This document shows, in pieces, positions 18,002 to 26,967 of a stretch of DNA of 64,000 bases. Numbering within the stretch: the first letter of the stretch is position 1; every line of letters starts with the position of its first letter. Source of the DNA: Adhaeribacter rhizoryzae (lineage in GTDB: Bacteria > Bacteroidota > Bacteroidia > Cytophagales > Hymenobacteraceae); NCBI RefSeq assembly GCF_008629685.1, contig NZ_VWSF01000009.1, positions 62,001 through 126,000 on the forward strand, given 5' to 3'. The notes beneath the pieces were generated by a model. That model was not told where the DNA came from and searched no databases. It saw nothing but the letters and a program-made list of their open reading frames with translations. The position numbers and the translations under genes were made by a program.

Positions 18002-19597
18002 TTAATTCTTACCGGCTGTTCTTAAGTTCTTTACTTCCTCGGCAGCAACGGCACTGGCTTTGTTGCCAAACTGGTAGCGCACATACGTAAGCACCTCAGC
18101 AATATTTTTATCGCTTAGGAATGTAAATGCCGGCATTTGCTGGTTATATTCTACGCCTTTTACTTTTACCGGGCCCGATAAGCCGTGCAGCACAATTTTA
18201 ATTAAAGCATTTTTATCCAGTACCTGCTCCGCACCCTGCAAAGGCGGAAACGTTTCGGCTACGCCGTTACCATCTTTTTTATGACAGGAAACACAATATT
18301 GCTCGTACACAATTTTGCCGGGAGCAATTAAATCAGGTAAGGTTGACGGGGTAGCTGACGCGGTTGTTTGGGCTACAATTTGTACGGGTGCTTTGGTTAT
18401 AGGCTCTCCTTGCTTTATCCGGTAAAGCCGGATGATGCGATCGTCAGCGGGTTTAGGAAAGCCTTCGGCGGGGTTCCAGTCTTTGTTGCTTGTAGCTATA
18501 TAAATATCGCCGGCCGGCGAAACCACCACATCGCGCAAGCGGCCATAAGCTTTATCTAAATATATTTCTTCTTTTGTTATTGCTGTGCCGGCGCTGTTTA
18601 GTTTAAGCACCCGGAACGTTTGGGTTTTAAGCGTAGTGAGTAAAACCGCATTGCGCCACTCCGGTATGGCAGTGCCATTGTAAAACTCGATGCCGGCCGG
18701 CGCAATTACAGGCGTCCAGGCGATTAAAGGTTCTGTTACTTGGGTGGTGGTGCAAAAAGCTTTTTCTGCCGGCTGGTCGCAGTAGCCTTCTACCGTGGGC
18801 CAGCCGTAATTATTACTTTTCTGAATTAGGTTCAACTCGTCGTTGCTGGCATCGCCGTGCTCGGAACTGTAGAGGTTACCGTTGGGGCCCCAAACCAAAC
18901 CCTGTGCATTGCGGTGCCCCCACGACCACACCAGGCTGCCGGGTATCGGGTTATCGGCCGGCACCGAGCCATCCAGGTTCATTCTTAATATTTTGCCATT
19001 GATAGAGCTCTTATCCTGCGCGTTTTTTCCTACGTTCAGGTCGCCGGTAGTCATAATAATTTTGTTATCCGGCGAAATTACCAACCGCGATCCGTTGTGG
19101 CCGTTTGCCCCCGGAATATTATCTAGTAAAACAACCGGGCTAGTTAAGGTATCGCGCTGATAAGTATACCGCACCAACCGCGACTTCACCGCTTCGCCTT
19201 GCAGGTAAGTATAATCCAGAAACACATAAGGCGATTTTTTAAAATCGGGATGCAGCGCCATGCCCAATAAACCCATAGAGCGGCGGCGGTAAACATCCGG
19301 AATTTTCAGCATTATTTTTTTCTCGCCGGTAGCCGGGTTTAGTTTGCTCACGGCACCACCCTGCTCGGTAAACCAAATATTATTATCGGGTCCCCACACC
19401 ATTTCCCAGGGTACATCCAAACCCGATGCCACCGTACCCACCCCAATTTGGGTAGAATCCAGGGTAATTAATGTTTCTACGGGAGTGGTAAACAGTAGCG
19501 CTTTCCCTGGGCTATTACTACCCATCCCTAATTTATGCTGACAGCCCAACAGCGGCAGAAAACAAAACAGCAAAGCGCTTAAAGAAGAAATTTTCAT
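18002..19597 (-). CDS. PQQ-dependent sugar dehydrogenase with C-terminal cytochrome c domain
   Basis: The ATG at 19597 is preferred to a TTG 14 codons upstream because it gives a lipoprotein signal (MKISSLSALLFCFLPLLGC). The main part is a soluble-type glucose/sorbosone dehydrogenase propeller (GLDVPWEMVWGPDNNIWFTEQGG, GANGHNGSRLVISPDNKI, WSWGHRNAQGLVWGPNG with the catalytic-site histidine region). The last 100 residues form a cytochrome c: heme motif CVSCH, distal Met in NQQMPAF. It oxidises a sugar outside the cytoplasm and passes electrons to heme. It starts 67 bp after the GH20 stop and probably shares that operon and its operator, so a released hexosamine or sugar is the likely substrate (inference). 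Confidence 0.9.
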   Translation of the reverse strand: MKISSLSALLFCFLPLLGCQHKLGMGSNSPGKALLFTTPVETLITLDSTQIGVGTVASGLDVPWEMVWGPDNNIWFTEQGGAVSKLNPATGEKKIMLKIPDVYRRRSMGLLGMALHPDFKKSPYVFLDYTYLQGEAVKSRLVRYTYQRDTLTSPVVLLDNIPGANGHNGSRLVISPDNKIIMTTGDLNVGKNAQDKSSINGKILRMNLDGSVPADNPIPGSLVWSWGHRNAQGLVWGPNGNLYSSEHGDASNDELNLIQKSNNYGWPTVEGYCDQPAEKAFCTTTQVTEPLIAWTPVIAPAGIEFYNGTAIPEWRNAVLLTTLKTQTFRVLKLNSAGTAITKEEIYLDKAYGRLRDVVVSPAGDIYIATSNKDWNPAEGFPKPADDRIIRLYRIKQGEPITKAPVQIVAQTTASATPSTLPDLIAPGKIVYEQYCVSCHKKDGNGVAETFPPLQGAEQVLDKNALIKIVLHGLSGPVKVKGVEYNQQMPAFTFLSDKNIAEVLTYVRYQFGNKASAVAAEEVKNLRTAGKN

Positions 19598-19664
19598 GTA
19601 ATTCGTAATCAGAAAACCGGCCTCGCCTGAAGGCTGCAAGCGGCTAACGCATTAACCGCTAATA

Positions 19665-21758
19665 TTATAAGCTTACCTTTAACGGCGACCAGCTATTTAG
19701 TTTTTTGTTCATTTCCAGTTCAAAAACGTACATCCAGTCGCTGTTATTTGTGCCGTTGGCCAGGTGGTGGTGCCCGTTCTGATCGAGCTGGTATCCGGCC
19801 GGATTCTGCAGAAACCGGGTTTTCGAGAACACTTCTTCGTACTGTTTCCGGAGCACCGGAAAATTATTAACGTACTGTTGAACCTGCTGCGCAGCTTCCT
19901 TCTTTTGCCGGGCAACTTTGGTTTTGTCGTATTCGGCCAGGAGCAATAATAATTTAGCCGGATAAATCTGGAGTTCGTTCATCTGGTTAAAAAGTGCCAG
20001 GTTATAAGTATTGCGTATAGCGGCGGTTTGGGCTTTGGCAATGGTTTCCTTAATCTGGTTATAACGCTGTACCTCGGCCTGGGCTTTATTTATTTTTTCC
20101 TGGTATTGCTTACTCCAGTCACCATTTTTCCGGGCATCGGGCAACTCTATTAAATCAATATCTTGGGGGTAATTATTCCGGTAACCTTTGTCCAGGAGGG
20201 CTTTCTCCCAGAATACCAGCGCATCCTCCAAATTATTCTGAAACTCAAAGGAAGCACTGCTTAAAGCCGGACCGTAAAAACGATGGCGGTATAAGGCATT
20301 CACCGCATCGGCCGAAAGGTCTTCGTGGTTCCAGCTAAACAAAGCAAAATTGTAAAGTCCGCGCCAGACGGTTTCGTGGTGCGGCGAGCAATCGTCCCAA
20401 ACGGTGCATAAAATACCGTCCATCTTCTTTTCGGCGGCAATGCGACTAAAATCTTTTATAGATTCTAAATTCGAATTTTCGCGCGGTAACATCGGCCACA
20501 TGGTTTGGGCCGCTGTGGCCGCCATTACTTTTAAATTATTTTGTTTGTACCAGTCAATCGCCTTTTTATTGCCGTAAATATCGGGTGTTTTGTAGTTCCA
20601 GCGCATGTAAACGCATTCTTTCGGAAACAAAGGCAAATTTTGAGTTAGTTGCGATTGCTTGGCTTGCCAGATGCTATCAATCCGCTGTTTGGGCATACGT
20701 TCGTTGTGAGTAGTTTCGTAAACGCCCGATAATTTAAAAAGCATATCGTCCCAGAATATGGGAATGCGGTTGTGCTGGCGGGCATACTCGGTTACCTTGC
20801 CTAACCAGTACATTTGCAATTCCAGCGGGCTTTTGCCGGATTTTTTCGCCAGTTCCGATACGCCTAGTTTGCCTACTTCGTCGCCGCCAATGTGCAAATA
20901 TTTGCCGCTGGGGGTTGCGGCCAGCGCATCGTCGTAAAGCGAAAACTGCAACTCATAGGTTCTGGGATTGAGCGGGTCGAAAGCCCAGTCAGATTGAGCA
21001 TCGTCGCGTAAAGGCTTGTACTGGTCGTGCTTTAAAATAAAAGAAGCATGGCCTAAACCTTGTACCAAAGGGCTGATTTGGATATTTCGTTCCTGGGCGT
21101 AGCGGCTGATGGCGGCAAATTCTTCTATCGAAATAGCGTGGCTGGCCCCTACTACCGGCGCGCCCCGGTACCGCAGCTTATCTTCAAACTCTACTATAAT
21201 GGCGTTTACCTTTACCTGGGCCAGGCGGTCGATCATGTCGTAATAATAATGGCCGGCATCCAGGTGGTGTTTTAAATCCAGGTGCACCGAGCGGTAAGCC
21301 ACTTCCGGAAAATCGGTAATTTTAACGGCCGGAATAGCAATATTCTGGTCACGGGCATCTTCCAGGAGCTGGTTCAGGGTTTGGCAGCCGTAAAACAAGC
21401 CGGCCTGGTCGCGGGCCGAAATATTAATGCCGTTAGGCGTTACCTGCAACAAATAGCTTTCGGGCGCTGCGGGTACCTGGTTATCCTGGGTAATGGTTAG
21501 GGTAATTATTTCTTTGCCGGCGTTAGCGGCCAGGGGTATATTTTTGAGTAAGCCGTACAAAACCGGTTTGGTAGCCGCACCTTGCAGGTAAATACCCTTT
21601 ACGGTGGTATAAGGCAAGTTGCCTCCGGGTAGCATTTCTATCTTTTGGGGTTGCGGCAATAATTTAAACTGCGCCGGAAAATCTGCCGGCACCGGATCGG
21701 CCGCCAGGTTTTTGAATAAGACTAAAACAAGTAAGAGTTGGCCGAAGATAAATTTCAT
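19665..21758 (-). CDS. Glycoside hydrolase family 20 beta-N-acetylhexosaminidase
   Basis: 697 residues with a signal peptide, an N-terminal GH20b domain (about 30-150; FKLLPQPQKIEMLPGG) and the GH20 barrel from 155 (RSVHLDLKHHLD). The catalytic pair is D293-E294 in HIGGDEV: the Glu is the acid/base and the Asp orients the substrate acetamido group for substrate-assisted catalysis. A helical C-terminal tail follows. It removes terminal beta-GlcNAc or GalNAc from glycans in the periplasm or at the surface. The tryptophan-rich substrate pocket is not fully typical, so the exact linkage is open. It heads a two-gene operon with the PQQ dehydrogenase, behind a strong promoter and operator. Confidence 0.92.
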   Translation of the reverse strand: MKFIFGQLLLVLVLFKNLAADPVPADFPAQFKLLPQPQKIEMLPGGNLPYTTVKGIYLQGAATKPVLYGLLKNIPLAANAGKEIITLTITQDNQVPAAPESYLLQVTPNGINISARDQAGLFYGCQTLNQLLEDARDQNIAIPAVKITDFPEVAYRSVHLDLKHHLDAGHYYYDMIDRLAQVKVNAIIVEFEDKLRYRGAPVVGASHAISIEEFAAISRYAQERNIQISPLVQGLGHASFILKHDQYKPLRDDAQSDWAFDPLNPRTYELQFSLYDDALAATPSGKYLHIGGDEVGKLGVSELAKKSGKSPLELQMYWLGKVTEYARQHNRIPIFWDDMLFKLSGVYETTHNERMPKQRIDSIWQAKQSQLTQNLPLFPKECVYMRWNYKTPDIYGNKKAIDWYKQNNLKVMAATAAQTMWPMLPRENSNLESIKDFSRIAAEKKMDGILCTVWDDCSPHHETVWRGLYNFALFSWNHEDLSADAVNALYRHRFYGPALSSASFEFQNNLEDALVFWEKALLDKGYRNNYPQDIDLIELPDARKNGDWSKQYQEKINKAQAEVQRYNQIKETIAKAQTAAIRNTYNLALFNQMNELQIYPAKLLLLLAEYDKTKVARQKKEAAQQVQQYVNNFPVLRKQYEEVFSKTRFLQNPAGYQLDQNGHHHLANGTNNSDWMYVFELEMNKKLNSWSPLKVSL

Positions 21759-21881
21759 TTGTTTAAAGTTAAGCTACAGAAAAAATTATTGCTTGCGCGG
21801 AATACACTGCTTTACTAAAAATCCGGAATGCTTTACAGGTAATATTTGCCAGATTTTTACAGTTTTTATTTTTGTATTAAC

Positions 21882-21912
21882 CAAACATAAACATTTCCGA
21901 GTACAACTCAAA
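21882..21912 (-). promoter_or_regulatory. Bacteroidota-type promoter of the GH20 operon
   Basis: On the minus strand, TTTG (21912-21909) and TATGTTTG (21889-21882) match the -33 and TAnnTTTG -7 elements with a 19-bp spacer, the consensus for primary sigma factors of this phylum. Predicted start of RNA near 21878, giving a leader of about 120 nt. Confidence 0.7.
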
Positions 21913-21927
21913 CAGGTAAGCGTAAAA

Positions 21928-21945
21928 AATGTGCTCGTACACATT
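21928..21945. promoter_or_regulatory. LacI-type operator (GH20 operon / lacI-family gene)
   Basis: AATGTGCTCGTACACATT, a palindrome with central CG typical of LacI-family sites. It is centred about 58 bp upstream of the predicted GH20 start, above rather than over the -33 box, and 238 bp upstream of the regulator gene on the other strand, so one site could serve both. Confidence 0.7.
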
Positions 21946-22182
21946 AATATTTTTCGGATAGCTTTATAACTACTTTCTTTACTGTCTTAAATAATTATTT
22001 ATAGCCTGTGTAAACAGCCAATTTTTATTTTAACTGTTATAGGTGATAGAATTATTAAGCGTATGCTTAATCTTAGAGCAGACCATTGAAAAAGAAGATT
22101 AAGTAAATAAAAATTATATATTGCACTAACGGCGTATATACCGGCATAAAGCATCTATCGGAAGAGGTAAATTTAGTAAGTA

Positions 22183-23250
22183 GTGAAAAATAAGATTGTC
22201 AGAATAAAAGATATTGCCGAGAAAGCAGAAGTATCGAAGGGAACAGTAGATCGGGTTTTGCATAACCGCGGTCGGGTATCGGAAGAAGCCCGCGAAAGGG
22301 TGTTGAAAATTATTCAGGAAATGAATTACGAACCTAACCTGATTGCCCGCACCCTTAAAAGTAATAAAGTTTACCACATTGCCGCCATTATTCCAGACCC
22401 TTTAATAGACCCGTACTGGGAAGCGCCTAAATCGGGCTTAGAAAAAGCCGAGAAAGAATTGCGCCACTACGGCATTTCGGTTACACCCTTTATTTTTAAC
22501 CCATACAACGTAGATTCTTTTCTGAAAAAAGCCAAAGAAGCAACGCAATCGGAGCCAGATGGCATATTATTAGCGCCGGTTTTTTACCGCGAAGTTTTGT
22601 CTTTTTTCGACCAGTGGAATGTTAAAAGAATACCTTTCGTATTATTTAACACCCAAATTCCGGATGCCGCGCCGCTGAGTTATATTGGCCAGGACTCGTA
22701 CCAGAGTGGTTATTTGGTAGCTAAACTGCTCACCTTTGGCTTGCCCGAGCCTTGTACTTTTTTAGTGGCCCACATCAACGAAGATATTCCCAACTCGGCG
22801 CACCTGATAAAAAAAGAAGAAGGCTTCCGCAATTATTTCGTAGATAAAAAGCTGGAAGATAAATATAAGGTAGTGCGGCTGGAGTTAGGCAACCCCGATA
22901 GTGGCTTGTTTACGGAACAGCTTAATAAAGTAAGGCAACAACACCCCGACCTGAAAGCCATTTTTGTAACTAATTCTAAAGCCTACGAAATTGCTTTTTA
23001 CCTCGAAAAACACCGCATAGATAATATTAAGCTTATCGGCTACGACTTGCTGCCCAAAAACTTGTACTACCTCGAAAACAGCATTATTAATTTCCTAATC
23101 AACCAGAATCCCAAAGGCCAGGGTTACTGGGGCATTCAGCAGCTAACCGATTTCTTAGTATTCAAGAAAGAAATTCAGCCTATTAAATATTTACCCTTAG
23201 ATATTATTACCCAAGAAAACTTAAGTTATTACGTTGATAATGAAGCTTAA
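22183..23250 (+). CDS. LacI-family transcriptional regulator
   Basis: 355 residues. The N-terminal LacI helix-turn-helix is complete (residues 6-52: IKDIAEKAEVSKGTVDRVLH), followed by the hinge helix region (NLIARTLKS) and a periplasmic-binding-protein-like sensor domain. The start must be the GTG at 22183: the next in-frame ATG would remove the DNA-binding helices. It is the only regulator in the window and is divergent from the GH20 operon. The recurrent CG-centred palindrome at four promoter sites is the natural binding-site candidate. The inducer is probably a sugar, perhaps GlcNAc, GalNAc or a phosphorylated form (inference). Confidence 0.93.
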   Translation: MKNKIVRIKDIAEKAEVSKGTVDRVLHNRGRVSEEARERVLKIIQEMNYEPNLIARTLKSNKVYHIAAIIPDPLIDPYWEAPKSGLEKAEKELRHYGISVTPFIFNPYNVDSFLKKAKEATQSEPDGILLAPVFYREVLSFFDQWNVKRIPFVLFNTQIPDAAPLSYIGQDSYQSGYLVAKLLTFGLPEPCTFLVAHINEDIPNSAHLIKKEEGFRNYFVDKKLEDKYKVVRLELGNPDSGLFTEQLNKVRQQHPDLKAIFVTNSKAYEIAFYLEKHRIDNIKLIGYDLLPKNLYYLENSIINFLINQNPKGQGYWGIQQLTDFLVFKKEIQPIKYLPLDIITQENLSYYVDNEA

Positions 23251-23271
23251 TGAATGGCTGTGTGCATAAAC

Positions 23272-23300
23272 ACCGGAAGCTCTTAAAAAGAGCTTCCGGT
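23272..23300. terminator. Hairpin after the LacI-family gene
   Basis: A perfect 13-bp stem, ACCGGAAGCTCTT / AAGAGCTTCCGGT, with a 3-base loop, 21 bp after the stop. No T-run on the plus strand, so it may work with other factors or as an mRNA-stabilising end. Confidence 0.6.
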
Positions 23301-23474
23301 GAGCTTTCATAGCTTCTATGACTAAAGGCAATTGGGCATTCCAAATTCAGGAAAGCTGGTTATTCAGGATAAACGCGGTGTTTTATTGGTAGTGAATAAT
23401 ATTGCAGTTTATTAGCAGATATTAGCCTTGAAATATATAAAAGCAATGTTCTCTTCTAAATATTTAAGGCGATG

Positions 23475-23568
23475 ATCCCACCTCTGTCATTCTGGGAATA
23501 CAAGTATTCCAGGAGGAACCTATTGGGCTACCGGCTAAATAGGTTCCTCCTGAATGACAGAGATGGAT
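23475..23568. repeat. Nested palindromic repeat, copy 1
   Basis: Outer arms CTCTGTCATT / AATGACAGAG and GGAGGAACCTATT / AATAGGTTCCTCC enclose a separate inner palindrome CTGGGAATACAAGTATTCCA. A second, clearly homologous copy is at 56203-56294. Probably a small dispersed element of this genome. Confidence 0.65.
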
Positions 23569-23633
23569 TACTTAAACGCTATTTTTGTTGCACCTCAACC
23601 TTTCTATACTTTCAGGCAACAACAGTACTAATA

Positions 23634-25055
23634 CTAAATTTTAACATTGGTGGTACCACCACCGCGGAAGGTAATATCTACGGGGGTATTTTTTTGCCAG
23701 GCGCCGCCGGTAAAATCAGGTACATCAATAGAATTAGAGCGGTTGGCTACCGACCATTCGCTTAATGGCGCAATGGCACTCCAGAGCGCGGCATCATACA
23801 CATCCTGATCCAAAGGCAAGCCGTTGCGCAATAAATCAATCAGGCGCCAATCCATTAAAAAGTCCATGCCGCCGTGGCCGCCTACTTGCTTGGCCATTTC
23901 GCCTAAACGCCGGATTAATTCGGGCTGATATTTTTCTTCTACGGCTTTAAACTCGGTTTCGGATAACCATTTTTCGTGCGAGGTGGCTATTTTGGCTGGG
24001 GTAGGCCACTTACGGGCCGCGCCTTGGGTACCGGTAATGGCATGAATACGGGAATACGGCATGTTAGAAGATACATCGTGCTGCACCATAATGGTACGGC
24101 CTTTTTTGGTGCGAATGGTAGTGGTATTCATGTTGCCACGGTATTTTTTATTCGCAAACTCGTTGTAAAAACTATCCTGGCTTGCCAGTTTTTTAGCGGT
24201 TTCGCCCATGGTAAAATCATTACTCGACATAGACACCAAATAATCCATCTGGTCGCCGCGGTTAATATTCATGACCTGGCAAATAGGACCTAAACCGTGC
24301 GTAGGATATAAATTGCCGTCCCGGAAATTTTCTTTTAGCCGCCACATGCCCTGGTAGCCTTTTTTACTAAAGTTTAAATCTACCAGGTTGTGCAGGTAAG
24401 CGCCTTCGCCGTGCACAATTTCCCCGAAAAAGCCTTGGCGGGCCATGTTCAGGGTAAGCATTTCGAAAAAATCGTAGCAGCAGTTTTCCAGCATCATGCA
24501 GTGTTTGCGCGTGCGTTCCGAAGTTTCTACTAATTGCCAGCATTCTTCCAAAGTAGTGGCCGCCGGCACTTCTACAGCTACGTGCTTGCCGTGCTCCATG
24601 GCGTAAACCGCCATAGGCGTGTGTAAATGCCAGGGCGTAGCAATATAAATTAAGTCAATATCGTCCCGGTCTACCATTTCTTTCCAGGCCTCTTCTTTGC
24701 CCGAGTAAGTTGTTGGTTTATGCGTAGAGTTAGCCAATATTTTCTGCGCCGAAGCTACATTTTCGGGCCGCAGGTCGCACAAACCTTTAATATCTACGCC
24801 TTCTATCCGGTTAATGCGGTTTACGGCGCCCGGTCCCCGCTGCCCCAAACCAATAAAACCAATGCGTACGGTTTCGAGTTTAGGAGCGGCATAACCACTC
24901 ATGTTAAATACCTGGCGGTGGCTTTTAGCGGCTTGTTTGGGCACGTTGCCCGCACTGGCGCCCGCCGTAGCACAAGCGTTTAACATGCTGGTTCCGGCCA
25001 GCCCTACGCCGGCCAATCCGGCCAGCTTTAAAAATTCTCTGCGGTTATTACTCAT
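23634..25055 (-). CDS. GH109-type (NAD-dependent alpha-N-acetylgalactosaminidase-like) Gfo/Idh/MocA protein
   Basis: 473 residues. The leader has both a twin-arginine motif (NNRREFLKLAG) and a possible lipobox (MLNAC, Cys28). The Rossmann motif is GFIGLGQRGPG (66-76). The EKP signature is replaced by EVPAA (161-165), and DGNLYPTHGLGP (245-256) followed by RGDQMDYLVSMSS is the pattern I associate with GH109 enzymes, which cleave alpha-GalNAc by a NAD-assisted oxidation-elimination cycle. That fits the GH20 and NahK-type neighbours. Last gene of the kinase operon, 103 bp after the CBM9-like gene. Activity on another aminosugar is possible. Confidence 0.85.
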   Translation of the reverse strand: MSNNRREFLKLAGLAGVGLAGTSMLNACATAGASAGNVPKQAAKSHRQVFNMSGYAAPKLETVRIGFIGLGQRGPGAVNRINRIEGVDIKGLCDLRPENVASAQKILANSTHKPTTYSGKEEAWKEMVDRDDIDLIYIATPWHLHTPMAVYAMEHGKHVAVEVPAATTLEECWQLVETSERTRKHCMMLENCCYDFFEMLTLNMARQGFFGEIVHGEGAYLHNLVDLNFSKKGYQGMWRLKENFRDGNLYPTHGLGPICQVMNINRGDQMDYLVSMSSNDFTMGETAKKLASQDSFYNEFANKKYRGNMNTTTIRTKKGRTIMVQHDVSSNMPYSRIHAITGTQGAARKWPTPAKIATSHEKWLSETEFKAVEEKYQPELIRRLGEMAKQVGGHGGMDFLMDWRLIDLLRNGLPLDQDVYDAALWSAIAPLSEWSVANRSNSIDVPDFTGGAWQKNTPVDITFRGGGTTNVKI

Positions 25056-25158
25056 GATTTTAAATAGCTGTGGTTATAGTAGTCGTTTTGGTTTTCAGGC
25101 GGAATATTTCAAGCTAGATTATTTTTATTATAGTTTGCGGCAGCGCTTTGCCTTAAAT

Positions 25159-25818
25159 TTAAGCAAATTGTACTTCCCCGAAGAATTCCGGCAAATGAAA
25201 ATTTGGTTCTTCGGCCAGAATATTATTCCAGGCTAAAAAATGAGGTTGCGGCAAATCATCGCCGCATTTATAAAAATTTACTTTGCCCTGCACGCCCTGG
25301 AAAGAAGTTAAATCATGTACACAAAATACTTCCACGGGTAATACCAGGGTTAACTGCCAGTTGGTTAATAAATGGCCGCTGGCCGCTGTTTTTTGCATTA
25401 CGGCCCACCGGTTTATTTTACCAATTACATGCTCGGGCAACAACGTACGGTTTTCTTTGCCGTTGCCAAACCCACCCAAACAGGTTCCCATACAGTTAAA
25501 CTCAAAGTTATAATAGGCGTCTTCGTCGTTAAAAGCGATAAAAAACTCGACGCAGCTATCTTTAAATACCGGGTCGTTGGTTTGGCGGTACCGGGCCCGG
25601 ACGGCGTTTTCGCTGACATAAAATTTAATAAACAGGCAGTTAAGGCTATGCGCCAACGAAAATTTAACCGAAGGCACGTAATCGTATGCCGGCCAGGGCG
25701 CTTTATCGATGCTTAATTTCGCTTGTTCATCCAGCGCAGCCGAAATATCTTCGATGGGCATATCCCGGTCTAGTTGCGACAAATACGGCACATGCAGTTG
25801 TTTCAGGTTGGTTGGCAT
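25159..25818 (-). CDS. CBM9-like carbohydrate-binding protein without signal peptide
   Basis: 219 residues resembling the carbohydrate-binding family 9-like (DOMON-type beta sandwich) domain: CLFIKFYVSENAVRARY, DSCVEFFIAF, YNFEFNCMG and the C-terminal HFLAWNN...NFHLPEFFGEVQF. There is no signal peptide, so it would be cytoplasmic unless exported by another route. It lies 2 bp downstream of the kinase gene, hence translated with it. It may bind the imported sugar or sugar nucleotide, or be a remnant of an enzyme. Function unknown. Confidence 0.8.
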   Translation of the reverse strand: MPTNLKQLHVPYLSQLDRDMPIEDISAALDEQAKLSIDKAPWPAYDYVPSVKFSLAHSLNCLFIKFYVSENAVRARYRQTNDPVFKDSCVEFFIAFNDEDAYYNFEFNCMGTCLGGFGNGKENRTLLPEHVIGKINRWAVMQKTAASGHLLTNWQLTLVLPVEVFCVHDLTSFQGVQGKVNFYKCGDDLPQPHFLAWNNILAEEPNFHLPEFFGEVQFA

Positions 25819-25820
25819 AC

Positions 25821-26966
25821 TTATTCCCCCGCTACGGCCACCTGGTTTTGCACCGGCGCAACTTCCAGAATAATGGCCATCATCTCTTTAAAGTGAACTT
25901 CTAAATTTTTAACAAGTTGCAATTGGGCCCGGGCCCGCTGCAGGTTGTGTTCCGGAAAATGAATTTTATAATAATTATCGCCGTCGATGTAATCGGTTAA
26001 GAAGCGCAGGCCCATAATATAGGGCAATAACAACACGCCGTAAGCCAGCGAGGTAAGCTCGGTGCGGGAAAGGAACGTACCGGTTTCGGCTAGAAAGCCT
26101 TCGGTAAAGCCCCGGAATAACGCTAAATCAACGTTTATTTTAGTTAAATCTTTTTCGTCTTCGGCGGCGGTATTTACTGTAGTCCGGATGGCATCGCCAA
26201 AATCATAAGCTACGTAACCGGGCATTACCGTATCCAGGTCAATAACACACTGGGCTTTACCAGCAGCATCGAGCAGCACATTATTAAACTTGGTATCGTT
26301 GTGGGTAATCCGGAGCGGAATCTGGCCGCTTTCGCCCAGGTTTAGCACGGTAAGCATGATAGCAATGCGCTCTTCAATCGCCTGAATTTCCGGCTGTACT
26401 TCTTTTACCCGCCCTACCGAATCTTTCGCTAAGGCTTCCCGGAATAGCCGCAGGCGGCTTTCTATATTATGGAAATTTGGAATGGTTTCGTGTAGTTGGT
26501 TTACCGGCAAATCGGCTAATAACCTTTGAAATTTACCGAAAGCTTTACCGCCTTCGTAAGCCTGCTGCGAATTTTCTACAATATCGTAGGTGCGGGTATT
26601 ATCCAGAAAATAATACACCCGCCAGTAATTGCCGTCGGCATCGGTGTAATACCATTGGCCCGATTGGGTTGGAATTAAAGTAAGTACTTCTTTTTCCGGG
26701 TTAGCATTGGGCAAGTTGTTCAGTTTTTCCCGCAGGTGCTTTGTTACCACCTGAATATTTTCCATCAGGCCCGGCACATTCTTAAATACATGATGATTAA
26801 CGCGCTGCAACAAATAATCGGGTGCGCCGGCCTGGGCATTAGTTACCCGGAACGTATCATGAATGTGGCCCGACCCGTGCGGTTCGATGGCTGCTGCCTC
26901 GCCCTGAATATTAAACTGCGCTACAATGGCCGCTAAGTTGTAGCCGGTCTTACTGCTCTCTTTCAT
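25821..26966 (-). CDS. NahK-type N-acetylhexosamine 1-kinase / phosphotransferase-family protein
   Basis: 381 residues with the aminoglycoside-phosphotransferase kinase fold: phosphate loop region HGSGHIHDTF (30-39), catalytic loop THNDTKFNN (221-229, catalytic D224) and metal-binding IDLDT (242-246) followed by YDFGDAIR. This pattern matches NahK of the bifidobacterial lacto-N-biose pathway and its relatives, often mislabelled as mucin-desulfatase. NahK makes GlcNAc-1-P or GalNAc-1-P from ATP. The adjacent nucleotidyltransferase (1 bp apart) would make the UDP-sugar. Family firm; substrate inferred from neighbours GH20, GH109 and the permease. Confidence 0.87.
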   Translation of the reverse strand: MKESSKTGYNLAAIVAQFNIQGEAAAIEPHGSGHIHDTFRVTNAQAGAPDYLLQRVNHHVFKNVPGLMENIQVVTKHLREKLNNLPNANPEKEVLTLIPTQSGQWYYTDADGNYWRVYYFLDNTRTYDIVENSQQAYEGGKAFGKFQRLLADLPVNQLHETIPNFHNIESRLRLFREALAKDSVGRVKEVQPEIQAIEERIAIMLTVLNLGESGQIPLRITHNDTKFNNVLLDAAGKAQCVIDLDTVMPGYVAYDFGDAIRTTVNTAAEDEKDLTKINVDLALFRGFTEGFLAETGTFLSRTELTSLAYGVLLLPYIMGLRFLTDYIDGDNYYKIHFPEHNLQRARAQLQLVKNLEVHFKEMMAIILEVAPVQNQVAVAGE

Positions 26967-26967
26967 T

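Larger units (their letters stand above)
23251..23633. other. 383-bp spacer with terminator hairpin and palindromic repeat
   Basis: Between the convergent ends of the LacI-family and GH109 genes. It contains only the hairpin at 23272-23300 and the nested palindrome at 23475-23568; no gene is seen. Confidence 0.6.
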
